Of a stretch of DNA of 49,002 nt, positions 7,329 through 14,526 are shown piece by piece (positions within the stretch are counted from its first letter, which is position 1; each line of letters starts with the position of its first letter). The notes beneath the pieces were generated by a model, which had not been told where the DNA came from, ran no database searches, and saw nothing but the letters and a program-made list of their open reading frames with translations. A program made the position numbers and the translations under genes. This stretch comes from Micrococcales bacterium. GTDB taxonomy: Bacteria > Actinomycetota > Actinomycetes > Actinomycetales > Microbacteriaceae. Where the stretch lies: NCBI GenBank assembly GCA_947452985.1, contig CANGEU010000011.1, positions 1 to 49,002 on the forward strand. Reading direction: 5' to 3'.

Positions 7329-7346
7329 TATACCCTAGGGGGTATA
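7329..7346. promoter_or_regulatory. palindromic operator for the CsoR/CstR-like repressor
   Basis: TATACCC (7329-7335) and GGGTATA (7340-7346) form a perfect 7-bp inverted repeat around TAGG. This matches the G-tract, AT-ended palindromes bound by CsoR-family repressors. It lies midway in the 47-base space between the repressor gene and the divergent rhodanese lipoprotein. Its arms (TATACC on both strands, TATATA at 7327-7332) are also the best -10 candidates for both genes, so binding should block both promoters. Confidence 0.82.
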
Positions 7347-7360
7347 CGAAAGGAAATCAA

Positions 7361-7726
7361 GTGAACAAGCTTTTCAAGAGTGTCGCCGCTCTAATTACTG
7401 CAATGGGTCTGATCTTCGGATTAGCCGCATGTGCATCGGAATCACTAGACATGACCAAAGTCACTTCGGTGATTGACGTCCGCTCAGCGGGAGAATACGC
7501 AGCCGGACACCTAGACGGTGCAATCAACATCGATGTTGAAGCAAACGACTTCGCAACCGAGGTTGGCAAACTAGACACGGCCGGAACCTACGTTGTTTAT
7601 TGCCACTCCGGACGGCGTGCGGGAATCGCACTAGACCAAATGACCTCAATGGGATTCAAAAACGTCACCAATGTTGGTGGACTAGACGCCGCAGCTGCTG
7701 CGACCGGGTTGCCGATCGTTCAGTAA
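7361..7726 (+). CDS. rhodanese-domain lipoprotein
   Basis: The protein has 121 residues from the GTG start, which has GAAAGGA about seven bases upstream; an in-frame ATG at 7316 would run through the operator and put extra residues ahead of the signal peptide, so it is rejected. Residues 1-23 form a lipoprotein signal peptide ending in LAAC with Cys24 as the lipidated residue. The rest is a single rhodanese domain with DVRSAGEY and the active loop YCHSGRRAG (Cys81), the sulfur-accepting cysteine. It should sit on the outer face of the membrane and handle sulfane sulfur. It is divergent from the CstR-like gene and shares its operator. Confidence 0.9.
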   Translation: MNKLFKSVAALITAMGLIFGLAACASESLDMTKVTSVIDVRSAGEYAAGHLDGAINIDVEANDFATEVGKLDTAGTYVVYCHSGRRAGIALDQMTSMGFKNVTNVGGLDAAAAATGLPIVQ

Positions 7727-8683
7727 TTACAAGTTTTGTAGTGCCGAGTTGAGGACGATTCCAACGCCCTCTCTCGGCATTACTTCTACCCGGCCGTTGA
7801 CCGAGTTGCGGCGGAGAAGTAGATTGGCCACGCCGGAAAGCTCGGCTGCCTTGGCGGTGCGTTCTGCGCCGCCATCGATGATGGTTACTTTGGTTCCGGC
7901 TGTTACGTAGAGACCTGCTTCAACAACCGAGTCGTCTCCGATTGAGATGCCAACACCAGCATTGGCTCCCAAGAGTGCCCGAGCCCCGATTGAAACCTTG
8001 TGCTTGCCGCCACCGGATAGTGTGCCCATGATTGATGCGCCTCCGCCGATGTCGGAGCCATCGCCAACTACGACACCCTGAGAAATGCGACCTTCAACCA
8101 TGGCTGTTCCAAGAGTTCCGGCGTTGAAGTTCACGAAACCTTCGTGCATGATCGTGGTGCCCGGGGCAAGGTGAGCACCAAGTCTTACGCGGCTGGCATC
8201 GGCAATCCGAACCTTTTTCGGGGTCACGTAGTCGATGAGTCTTGGGAATTTGTCGATTGCGTGAATGGTGATGCCGGCACGCTGAAGGTGTGGGCGAATT
8301 TCGTCGAGGTAATCGATGGCAACGGGGCCGGCGCTGGTGAAAGCAACAATCGGAAGTGCTGGAATCAAACCTTCGAGGTTGATGGTGTTTGGCTTCACCA
8401 AAAGGTGGCTCAGAAGGTGCAGTCGCAGGTAGGCGTCGGCGGTGGTGGTGACTGGGAGTTCGAGGTCGATCTCGGTGCGAACGACCTGAAGGGTGACCTT
8501 TCGAGCCTTGTCTTCGCGGGCCAAAGCATCAAGTTCTTTTGGAACGACCCACATGGCATCGGTCTTCGGAGCTTCACCGAGCTGCGGGTTCGGATACCAG
8601 GTGTCGAGTACCGTGCCATCTTGGGAGATGGTCGCGAGTCCGTGGCCCCAGGCCTTACCGGTTACAAAAGTCGTTTCAGTCAC
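7727..8683 (-). CDS. dapD: 2,3,4,5-tetrahydropyridine-2,6-dicarboxylate N-succinyltransferase
   Basis: This 318-residue protein matches the actinobacterial DapD type in length and N-terminus, with a left-handed beta-helix of hexapeptide repeats from about residue 165 to 270 (including GTLGTAMVEGRIS and GGGASIMGTLSGGG). It uses succinyl-CoA to succinylate tetrahydrodipicolinate in the succinylase route to meso-diaminopimelate and lysine, in the cytosol. Translation starts at a GTG placed 6 bases after TAACCT on the minus strand, with no ribosome site. The partner gene dapE is divergent, so the two enzymes of the pathway share one promoter region. The stop abuts that of the rhodanese lipoprotein. 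Confidence 0.95.
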   Translation of the reverse strand: MTETTFVTGKAWGHGLATISQDGTVLDTWYPNPQLGEAPKTDAMWVVPKELDALAREDKARKVTLQVVRTEIDLELPVTTTADAYLRLHLLSHLLVKPNTINLEGLIPALPIVAFTSAGPVAIDYLDEIRPHLQRAGITIHAIDKFPRLIDYVTPKKVRIADASRVRLGAHLAPGTTIMHEGFVNFNAGTLGTAMVEGRISQGVVVGDGSDIGGGASIMGTLSGGGKHKVSIGARALLGANAGVGISIGDDSVVEAGLYVTAGTKVTIIDGGAERTAKAAELSGVANLLLRRNSVNGRVEVMPREGVGIVLNSALQNL

Positions 8684-8689
8684 CCGTCT

Positions 8690-8706
8690 AGGTTACAAGG
8701 TAGGCT
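8690..8706. promoter_or_regulatory. divergent leaderless promoters of dapD and dapE
   Basis: On the minus strand TAACCT (8695-8690) lies 6 bases before the dapD GTG. On the plus strand TAGGCT (8701-8706) lies 7 bases before the dapE ATG. Neither gene has a ribosome site. The spacer between the two start codons is only 30 bases. Confidence 0.62.
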
Positions 8707-8713
8707 CGTTTTC

Positions 8714-9793
8714 ATGTCTGTCACCCCGCTAGATGCCACTCAGGACGTGGTAACTCTCACCGAAGCCATCTGTAACATTTCGTCGGTTTCGGGGTCGGAG
8801 CGTGCTCTAGCGGACGCCCTTGAGGTTGTGCTTCGTGCTCAGCCACACCTATCGGTCTTGCGCGATGGCGATGCGCTGGTTGCCAGAACCTTACTAGGAC
8901 GCGAATCACGAGTTGTGATTGCCGGACACATCGACGTTGTGCCCATTGCCAACAACCTTCCGGTTCGCCGCGAAGTCATTGGTGGCGAGCCTTCGCTTTG
9001 GGGTCGTGGCACCGTTGACATGAAGGGTGGCGTCGCGGTTCAGTTGAAGTTGGCTTGCGAGCTTGCTTCGCCGAACGTTGACGTAACTTGGGTGTTCTAC
9101 GACCACGAAGAAGTTGATGCTTCGCTGAATGGTCTAGGACGTTTGGCTCGAAACCATCCAGAACTTTTAGAAGCCGACTTTGCGGTGCTCTGCGAGCCAA
9201 CCGCTGCGGTCATTGAGGGCGGTTGCAACGGAACCATGCGTGTTGTGGTTTCCTCGGCTGGAGTGAAGGCTCACTCGGCTCGCCCTTGGATGGGCAAAAA
9301 TGCGATTCACGGGCTAGCCGATGTACTGGCTCGTTTGGAACGAAACCAACCGGATACCGTGACGGTTGATGGCTTGGATTATCGCGAAAGTTTGAATGCG
9401 GTAATGATCTCTGGTGGCATAGCGACCAACGTAATTCCTGACCTCGGAACGGTAACCGTTAACTACCGCTTTGCTCCGAGTAAGTCATTGGCAGATGCCG
9501 AAGAGTATCTTCGTTCCTTCTTCGACGGATTCGATGTTGAGGTAACCGACGCATCGGCTGGCGCTCGTCCTGGTTTGGATTTGCCGGCCGCGAAAGCCTT
9601 CGTTGAATCAATCGGAGTGGCCGCTCGCCCAAAGTACGGCTGGACCGATGTGGCTCGTTTTAGTGCCCTCGGAGTCCCTGCCGTGAACTACGGTCCTGGC
9701 GATCCAAATAAGGCGCACGCTGACGATGAAAGCGTGCCAGTAGCCCAGATTGAAGCCTGTTACGCGGGGCTCAAGCATTGGCTAACAAAGTAG
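8714..9793 (+). CDS. dapE: succinyl-diaminopimelate desuccinylase
   Basis: The 359-residue M20 metallopeptidase-family enzyme shows the two-zinc signature: His72 and Asp74 in GHIDVVP, Asp102 in RGTVDMKGG, and Glu132/Glu133 in DHEEVD (catalytic base and zinc ligand), with a late AHADDE motif. It removes succinate from N-succinyl-LL-diaminopimelate. The open frame extends far upstream through antisense dapD, but the ATG chosen lies 7 bases after a TAGGCT box and gives the family's usual N-terminus. It is divergent from dapD. Downstream lies the DUF3117 gene with its own promoter. Confidence 0.95.
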   Translation: MSVTPLDATQDVVTLTEAICNISSVSGSERALADALEVVLRAQPHLSVLRDGDALVARTLLGRESRVVIAGHIDVVPIANNLPVRREVIGGEPSLWGRGTVDMKGGVAVQLKLACELASPNVDVTWVFYDHEEVDASLNGLGRLARNHPELLEADFAVLCEPTAAVIEGGCNGTMRVVVSSAGVKAHSARPWMGKNAIHGLADVLARLERNQPDTVTVDGLDYRESLNAVMISGGIATNVIPDLGTVTVNYRFAPSKSLADAEEYLRSFFDGFDVEVTDASAGARPGLDLPAAKAFVESIGVAARPKYGWTDVARFSALGVPAVNYGPGDPNKAHADDESVPVAQIEACYAGLKHWLTK

Positions 9794-9834
9794 TCACAGG
9801 CGACCATTCGGTAATTGCTAGACCATAGGTCTGG

Positions 9835-9840
9835 GATAAT
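9835..9840 (+). promoter_or_regulatory. -10 box for the DUF3117 gene
   Basis: GATAAT, one base from TATAAT, lies 45 bases before the DUF3117 start. The leader that follows contains AAGGAG (about 9869-9874) with a slightly long 11-12-base gap to the ATG. No clear -35 box is seen. Confidence 0.5.
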
Positions 9841-9885
9841 AGAACTAAGGCAAAGATGCCAGCAATACAAGGAGCAATGCACTAA

Positions 9886-10059
9886 ATGGCAGTTCAAAAA
9901 CCACGCGGTAACGATGGTCCAGTTGAAGTAGAACGCGACAGCCGAGGACAGCTAATCCTCCGACTACCTCTAGAAGGTGGCGGCCGTTTCGTAGCAGCAG
10001 TAAGCGAGCAGGAAGCGAAAGACCTCGTAACTGCATTCAACGCGGTAATCAAGAAATAA
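9886..10059 (+). CDS. DUF3117 family protein
   Basis: This 57-residue protein contains PRGNDGPVEVERDSRG and RLPLEGGGRFV, the conserved core of the actinobacterial DUF3117 family (typically PRTGDGP...PLEGGGR). It is a small soluble protein of unknown function found in nearly all Actinobacteria. The length matches the family, and an AAGGAG ribosome site precedes it. It has its own promoter and is followed by a strong terminator, so it is expressed as a single gene. It often lies near DapE and the O-methyltransferase/TatB/Mrp group in Actinobacteria, as here. Confidence 0.88.
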   Translation: MAVQKPRGNDGPVEVERDSRGQLILRLPLEGGGRFVAAVSEQEAKDLVTAFNAVIKK

Positions 10060-10068
10060 CCGAAGCTA

Positions 10069-10098
10069 AAAACCCCCGACTGTGCGGTCGGGGGTTTT
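10069..10098. terminator. bidirectional intrinsic terminator
   Basis: A perfect 12-bp stem, AAAACCCCCGAC (10069-10080) with GTCGGGGGTTTT (10087-10098), closes a 6-base loop. The T run on one strand and the A run on the other let it end both the DUF3117 transcript and the convergent O-methyltransferase transcript. Confidence 0.92.
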
Positions 10099-10112
10099 CG
10101 CATTTAAAGAAC

Positions 10113-10742
10113 TTAGATTCGCTTGCTGGCCATCAGCAGACCATCGCCAACCGAAGAAAGCGCGGTGACAAAGTTGCTGTTCTGGGTAAAGAAACGAAGT
10201 GCGTCGCGGTAGGTAACTGTGGCGTCGTCACGCATCGCAGGATCCGGCACACGGTCGCGCCATAGCGCGTGAGTGATTGCAACCACTCCGCCTGGGCGAA
10301 GTAGTCGAACGGCTTCGTGCAATTGAAGTTCGAGAGTCTCTTTGTCGGCGTCTAAGACCACTAGGTCGTAGGCTGCATCGGCCATGTTCGACATCACTTC
10401 GATGGCTCGGCCAGAGATTACGCGGGTGCGATTGGCAGGAACTTCAGCATCGTTGAAAGCCTGCTTGGCAGCCGCCTGAAACTCTGGCTCGGTGTCGATG
10501 GTGGCCAGTACCGACTTGTCGGATGCGCTGAGCAACCAAAGGCCGCTGACTCCGGCGCCGGTTCCGGCTTCAACGATTGCTGTCGCGCCTAGTGCGCTGG
10601 CGATGAAGGCTAGCTGAGCACCGGTGGCTGGGGTCACGCACTCGATGCCCAGTTCGTCCGCGCGGGCGCGGGCTTTGAGCAGTGAAACCGGCTCTTCGTT
10701 GAATTCTTCAACGTACTTCCAGCTTGAGATTTTGTCGACCAT
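10113..10742 (-). CDS. O-methyltransferase family 3 protein
   Basis: This 209-residue class I methyltransferase has the SAM-binding glycine motif VEAGTGAGVSG (about residue 57), an acidic ribose-binding residue in ATIDTEPEF, and LVVLDADKE, the metal- and substrate-binding motif of the caffeoyl-CoA O-methyltransferase-like group. The substrate is unknown. In mycobacteria the corresponding gene (Rv1220c) lies beside sigE, rseA, htrA and tatB; here it is divergent from tatB directly, with the sigE group missing. The ATG lies 6 bases after TATCCT on the minus strand with no other start signal except GAGG overlapping the same bases. Confidence 0.9.
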   Translation of the reverse strand: MVDKISSWKYVEEFNEEPVSLLKARARADELGIECVTPATGAQLAFIASALGATAIVEAGTGAGVSGLWLLSASDKSVLATIDTEPEFQAAAKQAFNDAEVPANRTRVISGRAIEVMSNMADAAYDLVVLDADKETLELQLHEAVRLLRPGGVVAITHALWRDRVPDPAMRDDATVTYRDALRFFTQNSNFVTALSSVGDGLLMASKRI

Positions 10743-10748
10743 TCCTCA

Positions 10749-10754
10749 AGGATA
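10749..10754 (-). promoter_or_regulatory. -10 box of the O-methyltransferase gene
   Basis: TATCCT on the minus strand ends 6 bases before the ATG at 10742, the spacing seen at other leaderless starts in this window. GAGGA within the 6-base gap is too close to the ATG to be a normal ribosome site. Confidence 0.5.
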
Positions 10755-10789
10755 AAGCCCTCGGTTGTTCAAATCGTGTAGCGGGCTAG

Positions 10790-10795
10790 TAGCCT
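10790..10795 (+). promoter_or_regulatory. -10 box of tatB
   Basis: TAGCCT ends 6 bases before the GTG start of tatB. No ribosome site is present, so a leaderless mRNA is likely. Confidence 0.55.
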
Positions 10796-10801
10796 GTAAT
10801 T

Positions 10802-11173
10802 GTGTTTGGTCTAAGCGGCGAGAAGTTACTGATTCTCGGCATAATTGCAGTCATTGTGCTGGGTCCTGAGCGCTTGCCGGAATACGCCAAGGGTTTGGCG
10901 AATATCATCAAAAACATTCGCAAGATGGCTGAGGGTGCCAAGACTCAAATCAAAGACGAACTTGGCCCAGAATACGAAGACGTGGACTGGCGCAAACTTG
11001 ACCCACGACAATACGACCCACGACGAATCATTCGTGAAGCACTCACCGAAGACTTGAACTTCACTGCCGAAAAAGAGGCTTTGAAAGATGTGGCAGCGGT
11101 GGCAACCGCTTCGGTTGTGGTTGAGAATTTGGCTTCGGGGGAGAAGCCTCCGTTTGACTCTGAGGCCACCTAA
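10802..11173 (+). CDS. tatB: Sec-independent protein translocase TatB
   Basis: This 123-residue protein starts with a single membrane helix (residues 6-22) ending in the conserved GPERLPEYAK motif, followed by an amphipathic helix and an acidic tail, the layout of TatB. With TatA and TatC, which are not in this window, it receives and passes on twin-arginine precursors at the cytoplasmic membrane. The length is normal for actinobacterial TatB. Translation begins at GTG, 6 bases after TAGCCT. The gene converges on mrp with a 4-base stop overlap. Confidence 0.92.
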   Translation: MFGLSGEKLLILGIIAVIVLGPERLPEYAKGLANIIKNIRKMAEGAKTQIKDELGPEYEDVDWRKLDPRQYDPRRIIREALTEDLNFTAEKEALKDVAAVATASVVVENLASGEKPPFDSEAT

Positions 11174-12237
11174 ACCATTGGCAGTGTTTTACCCTTTAGG
11201 TCGAGTTTTACCTCGGCCATTTTTTTCGCCAATTTCTTGATCGCTAGAGCGGCTGGGTCCTCAGGGTTTTCCAAGACCACCGGTTTGCCCTGATCCGACC
11301 CTTCGCGAAGGCTCACCGAAATTGGTACTTGGCCGAGAAGTGAAGTCTCCAAGTGTTTAGCTACTGCTTCGCCGCCGCCGGCACCAAAGATTTCTAAGCG
11401 TGAGCCGTCTGGGTTTTGAAGCCAAGACATATTCTCGATTACCCCGAAAACCGATTGTCCGGTTTGAAGCCCGAGAGCGCCGGAGCGCAAAGCCACTTCG
11501 GCTGCAGCCGTCTGCGGCGTGGTAACTACCAAGCTCTTGGCAGTTGGAAGATTCTGCCCGAGGCTAATGGCTACATCGCCGGTGCCAGGTGGCATGTCAA
11601 TCAGTAGGAAATCTAACTGACCCCAGAACACGTCTTTCAGGAACTGCTCAACGGTTCGGTGAAGCATTGGCCCACGCCAAGCAACTGCCTGAGAGCCATC
11701 GACGAACATTCCAATTGAAATGACTTTCACACCGTAGGCGACCGGCGGCAAAATCATTTCATCCAACTGGGTCGGTTTATCAGTGATGCCAAGTTGGCCA
11801 GGAATGGAGTATCCGAAAATGTCGGCGTCGATCAGCCCAACCGAGAAACCTTGCTCGGCAAGGGCCACAGCGAGGTTGGCGGTTAGAGTTGACTTTCCTA
11901 CGCCACCTTTACCCGAACCGACTAGGAACACTCGGGTGACACTGTTTTCATCGAATGGGTTGGTGCGAGGAGCCTTCCCAGCTCTCAACTGAACCTTCAG
12001 CGCGTTTCGCTCGTCCTGGTTCATCGAAGTCAGATTCACCGTGAGCCCAAGCGAGGCGACCGCCTCATTGGCTGCTGCTTCGATCTGCTTGGCAGCCGGA
12101 CAGGTAGGAATCGTCAGTTTGATGTCGATGCTGTTGCCGGAAAGCTCGCCAACCATGCCGAGTTCGGTAATCGGGCGGCGAAGTTCTGGATCAATGACGC
12201 TAGCCAGTGCGGCTAGGGCCGAATCTAGTGAAGTCAT
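11170..12237 (-). CDS. mrp: Mrp/NBP35 family P-loop ATPase
   Basis: The 355-residue protein has an N-terminal MIP18/DUF59 domain (residues 1-80) and a deviant Walker A GKGGVGKST (about 109-117) with the DMPPGTGD motif of the Mrp/ApbC family, which carry and deliver iron-sulfur clusters. The CxxC that usually follows VIENMS near the C-terminus is absent here (VIENMSWLQNPDG), so cluster binding by that site is doubtful; this seems common in actinobacterial homologues. It is the last gene of a three-gene minus-strand operon with the MgtE_N/CBS and DUF1003 genes, linked by ATGA overlaps, and converges on tatB. Confidence 0.92.
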   Translation of the reverse strand: MTSLDSALAALASVIDPELRRPITELGMVGELSGNSIDIKLTIPTCPAAKQIEAAANEAVASLGLTVNLTSMNQDERNALKVQLRAGKAPRTNPFDENSVTRVFLVGSGKGGVGKSTLTANLAVALAEQGFSVGLIDADIFGYSIPGQLGITDKPTQLDEMILPPVAYGVKVISIGMFVDGSQAVAWRGPMLHRTVEQFLKDVFWGQLDFLLIDMPPGTGDVAISLGQNLPTAKSLVVTTPQTAAAEVALRSGALGLQTGQSVFGVIENMSWLQNPDGSRLEIFGAGGGEAVAKHLETSLLGQVPISVSLREGSDQGKPVVLENPEDPAALAIKKLAKKMAEVKLDLKGKTLPMV

Positions 12238-12752
12238 TTGCCCTTTGGTTTGGTCTTTTTGGCAGGCTCGCGCAGTTCTTCAAGAAGTTCACGCATCAGG
12301 TCGCGAAGTTCATCCTTCACAAAATCCTTGGTAGCCATGTCTTCCATAGCTAGGCGCAGCGCAACAACCTCGCGGGCGAGGTATTCGGTGTCGGCAAGGT
12401 TACGCTCGGCGCGCTGGCGGTCCTGTTCAAACTTCACGCGGTCGCGGTCGTCCTGTCGGTTCTGAGCCAAAAGGATTAGCGGCGCTGCGTAGGAAGCCTG
12501 CATCGAAAGAATCAGGGTCAACAGCGTGAAGTTGGTCAGGCGTGGGTCGAACTGAATGGTTTCCGGTGCGAAAGTGTTCCAGCCAAGCCAAACCACACAG
12601 AAAAAGGTCATGCCGATTAGGAAGCCGCCGGTACCCATGGCACGGGCAAAGCCTTCCGAAGCGCGACCGAAAGCTTCCTGGTCGAAACCTAGGCGAGGGA
12701 AGCGCGAACGGGTACCGATTGGTGCGTCGAGACGGTCTTTTGACTTGCTCAT
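12234..12752 (-). CDS. DUF1003 family membrane protein
   Basis: This 172-residue protein has two membrane helices (GGFLIGMTFFCVVWLGWNTF and the FTLLTLILSMQASYAAPLIL stretch) followed by a DRDR-rich, probably coiled-coil tail, the standard DUF1003 layout. The family's role is unknown, although it is tied by conserved gene order to the MgtE_N/CBS protein and Mrp. A strong AAGGAGGG ribosome site precedes the ATG, which also overlaps the upstream stop. The last four bases overlap the start of mrp as ATGA. Confidence 0.9.
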   Translation of the reverse strand: MSKSKDRLDAPIGTRSRFPRLGFDQEAFGRASEGFARAMGTGGFLIGMTFFCVVWLGWNTFAPETIQFDPRLTNFTLLTLILSMQASYAAPLILLAQNRQDDRDRVKFEQDRQRAERNLADTEYLAREVVALRLAMEDMATKDFVKDELRDLMRELLEELREPAKKTKPKGK

Positions 12753-13999
12753 TTGGTTCCCTCCTTGTCGTCCTCGGTTCGCCAGTCTTCTGGCAGTAGG
12801 TGGTCAAGCACGTCGTCTACGGTAACCACACCAATTAGTTGCTGTTCGTCGTCCACGACGGGCAGAGCAACCAGGTTGTAGTTTGCGAAAGTTCGGTGAA
12901 TGACCGAGATGTGGGTGTCCGGCTTGATTGGTTCAATGTCCGTATCCAATAGCGAGCCTAGACGCTCGTGTGGCGGATAGCGAAGCATTTTTTGGAAGTG
13001 AACGACGCCTAGGTAGCGACCGGTTGCAACCTCGTAGGGTGGCAGGGTCACAAAAACCGAGGCGGCCAAAACCGGTGAAATTTCCTTGCGACGAATCAGC
13101 GCCATAGCCTCGGCGACGGTTGCGTCGGCGGCACAAATAATCGGCTCGGTCGTCATTAGACCACCGGCGGTGTATTCGTCGTACTGCATCAACATGCGAA
13201 GGTCGTCTGCTTCTTCTTCGTCCATGAGCTCAAGAATCGCTTCGGAACGTTCCTTCGGAAGGTTCGCCATTAGGTCGGCGGCGTCGTCCGGTTCCATAAG
13301 GTCAAGAACCTCGGCGGCACGTTCGTCGTCGAGCTCTTCAAGAATGTCAATCTGCTCTTCTTCAGGCAGCTCTTCCAGCACATCTGCCAAACGTTCGTCG
13401 TCGAGTTCTTCAGCAACCTCGACCATGCGGTCATCTGGCAGGTCCATCAGCGCCGAAGCAAGGTCGGCTGGGCGAAGGTCGGAATAGCTGGCAATCAGCG
13501 CCGAGGCGTTGTGACCGTCGTCGTTTGGGTCAGACTCAATGATCTGGTCCCAGGTGGCAAACATGGTCTCGCCGCGAGCAAATGGCGAAGCCGAAGTCTT
13601 TGGCTTGCGCAGGAACAGTTCGCTGACAAACCAGTCTTTCGACTTGGTCACTTCAATGGCAAGGTCTTCGATGTTCGCGATGCTAGACCCGTCGGTTAAA
13701 GTCACGCGACGACCCAAAATCTCAGCAATTACGCGCACTTCACGGCCGCGCTGGGTGAAACGGCGAAGGTCGATAAGGCCGGTGGTGATGACCTGTCCGG
13801 GCACAATCGAGGTCACGCGAGTGATTGGAACGAATACGCGGCGACGGCCCGAAATCTCAATAAGTAGGCCGGTAGCCTTCGGTGAACCAGCTTTACGGTA
13901 TGCCACAAGAACGTCGATGACTTTTCCAACACGGTCTCCCGCGGGGTCAAAGACGCCACAACCCACAAGACGGGCTACATAGACTCTGGTTACGCTCAC
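12749..13999 (-). CDS. MgtE N-terminal/CBS domain protein without channel domain
   Basis: The 416-residue protein has a PRC-barrel-like N-terminal part (residues 1-115), an MgtE intracellular superhelical domain (about 170-275, with repeated LPEEE/LDDERAAEVL/MEPDDAADLM units) and a CBS pair (about 280-405). The five-helix membrane channel of true MgtE magnesium transporters is absent, so it is probably a soluble magnesium- or nucleotide-sensing regulator. Start is GTG, 7 bases after TAAGGT on the minus strand. It heads an operon with DUF1003 and mrp, an arrangement shared with mycobacteria (Rv1232c region). Confidence 0.88.
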   Translation of the reverse strand: MSVTRVYVARLVGCGVFDPAGDRVGKVIDVLVAYRKAGSPKATGLLIEISGRRRVFVPITRVTSIVPGQVITTGLIDLRRFTQRGREVRVIAEILGRRVTLTDGSSIANIEDLAIEVTKSKDWFVSELFLRKPKTSASPFARGETMFATWDQIIESDPNDDGHNASALIASYSDLRPADLASALMDLPDDRMVEVAEELDDERLADVLEELPEEEQIDILEELDDERAAEVLDLMEPDDAADLMANLPKERSEAILELMDEEEADDLRMLMQYDEYTAGGLMTTEPIICAADATVAEAMALIRRKEISPVLAASVFVTLPPYEVATGRYLGVVHFQKMLRYPPHERLGSLLDTDIEPIKPDTHISVIHRTFANYNLVALPVVDDEQQLIGVVTVDDVLDHLLPEDWRTEDDKEGTK

Positions 14000-14006
14000 C
14001 TAATCA

Positions 14007-14012
14007 ACCTTA
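14007..14012 (-). promoter_or_regulatory. -10 box of the MgtE_N/CBS operon
   Basis: TAAGGT on the minus strand ends 7 bases before the GTG start, and no ribosome site lies between. Confidence 0.5.
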
Positions 14013-14064
14013 GACGAGCAGTCAAGGGCATGCCAGAATAGGTATCTAAACAAAGGACAAACGA

Positions 14065-14526
14065 GTGGCAAAGAAAAGCGAAGCTGCGCCTGGCGCCGAA
14101 ATTATCGCCAAGTTCGACAACTACGACGCTGCCGTCGAGTATGTTGAAAAACTTCTCGCCGGAAACTTCCCAGTTCGTCAGGTTGCCATTGTTGGTCGAG
14201 GTGTTCGAACCGTGGAGCGAACCCGCGGACGCATCAACTACGCACGGATTGCTCTAACCGGCGCCATGAACGGAGCCATCCTCGGCTTGGTCTGGCACTC
14301 ATTCACTTCAGCGGAAGCTTCGGTGGAGGGGTTCGCCCCAACCGTGGTTACCTTCGCAGGTATGGGTGCTCTGGCAAACGTCGTACGTTTCTCACTCAGC
14401 CGTAACAAGCGCAGCTTTGTATCGCAGCAACAACTAGTTGCCGACAGCTACGAGATTCAGATCCCGCGCGATTTGGTTAGCGCCGCCAACGAAGCCATGG
14501 CCAAGGCGCCAAAGGCAACTAACTAG
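14065..14526 (+). CDS. general stress protein (17M/YflT-like) with two membrane segments
   Basis: This 153-residue protein has the general-stress-protein N-terminal fold (AKFDNYDAAVEYVEKLL...VRQVAIVG), then two hydrophobic stretches (ALTGAMNGAILGLVWHSF and VVTFAGMGALANVVRF) and a short tail. The function is unknown; in mycobacteria the homologue sits in the same neighbourhood (Rv1234). The start is GTG with AAAGGA 6 bases upstream, one of the few genes here with a clear leader and ribosome site. It converges on the aminopeptidase gene with an 8-base overlap. Confidence 0.82.
   Translation: MAKKSEAAPGAEIIAKFDNYDAAVEYVEKLLAGNFPVRQVAIVGRGVRTVERTRGRINYARIALTGAMNGAILGLVWHSFTSAEASVEGFAPTVVTFAGMGALANVVRFSLSRNKRSFVSQQQLVADSYEIQIPRDLVSAANEAMAKAPKATN

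Noticed and set aside
7316-7360. Upstream ATG for the rhodanese lipoprotein
   Set aside because: It would place the operator inside the coding region and add residues ahead of the signal peptide; the GTG at 7361 has a ribosome site.
8144-8713. A 190-codon N-terminal extension of dapE
   Set aside because: It runs antisense through dapD, has no family similarity, and the ATG at 8714 gives the normal DapE N-terminus with a promoter box at leaderless spacing.
13086-13487. Ser-rich open frame opposite the MgtE_N/CBS gene
   Set aside because: The Ser/Arg runs come from the complement of Glu/Asp/Leu codons in the repeated MgtE_N helices; no ribosome site.
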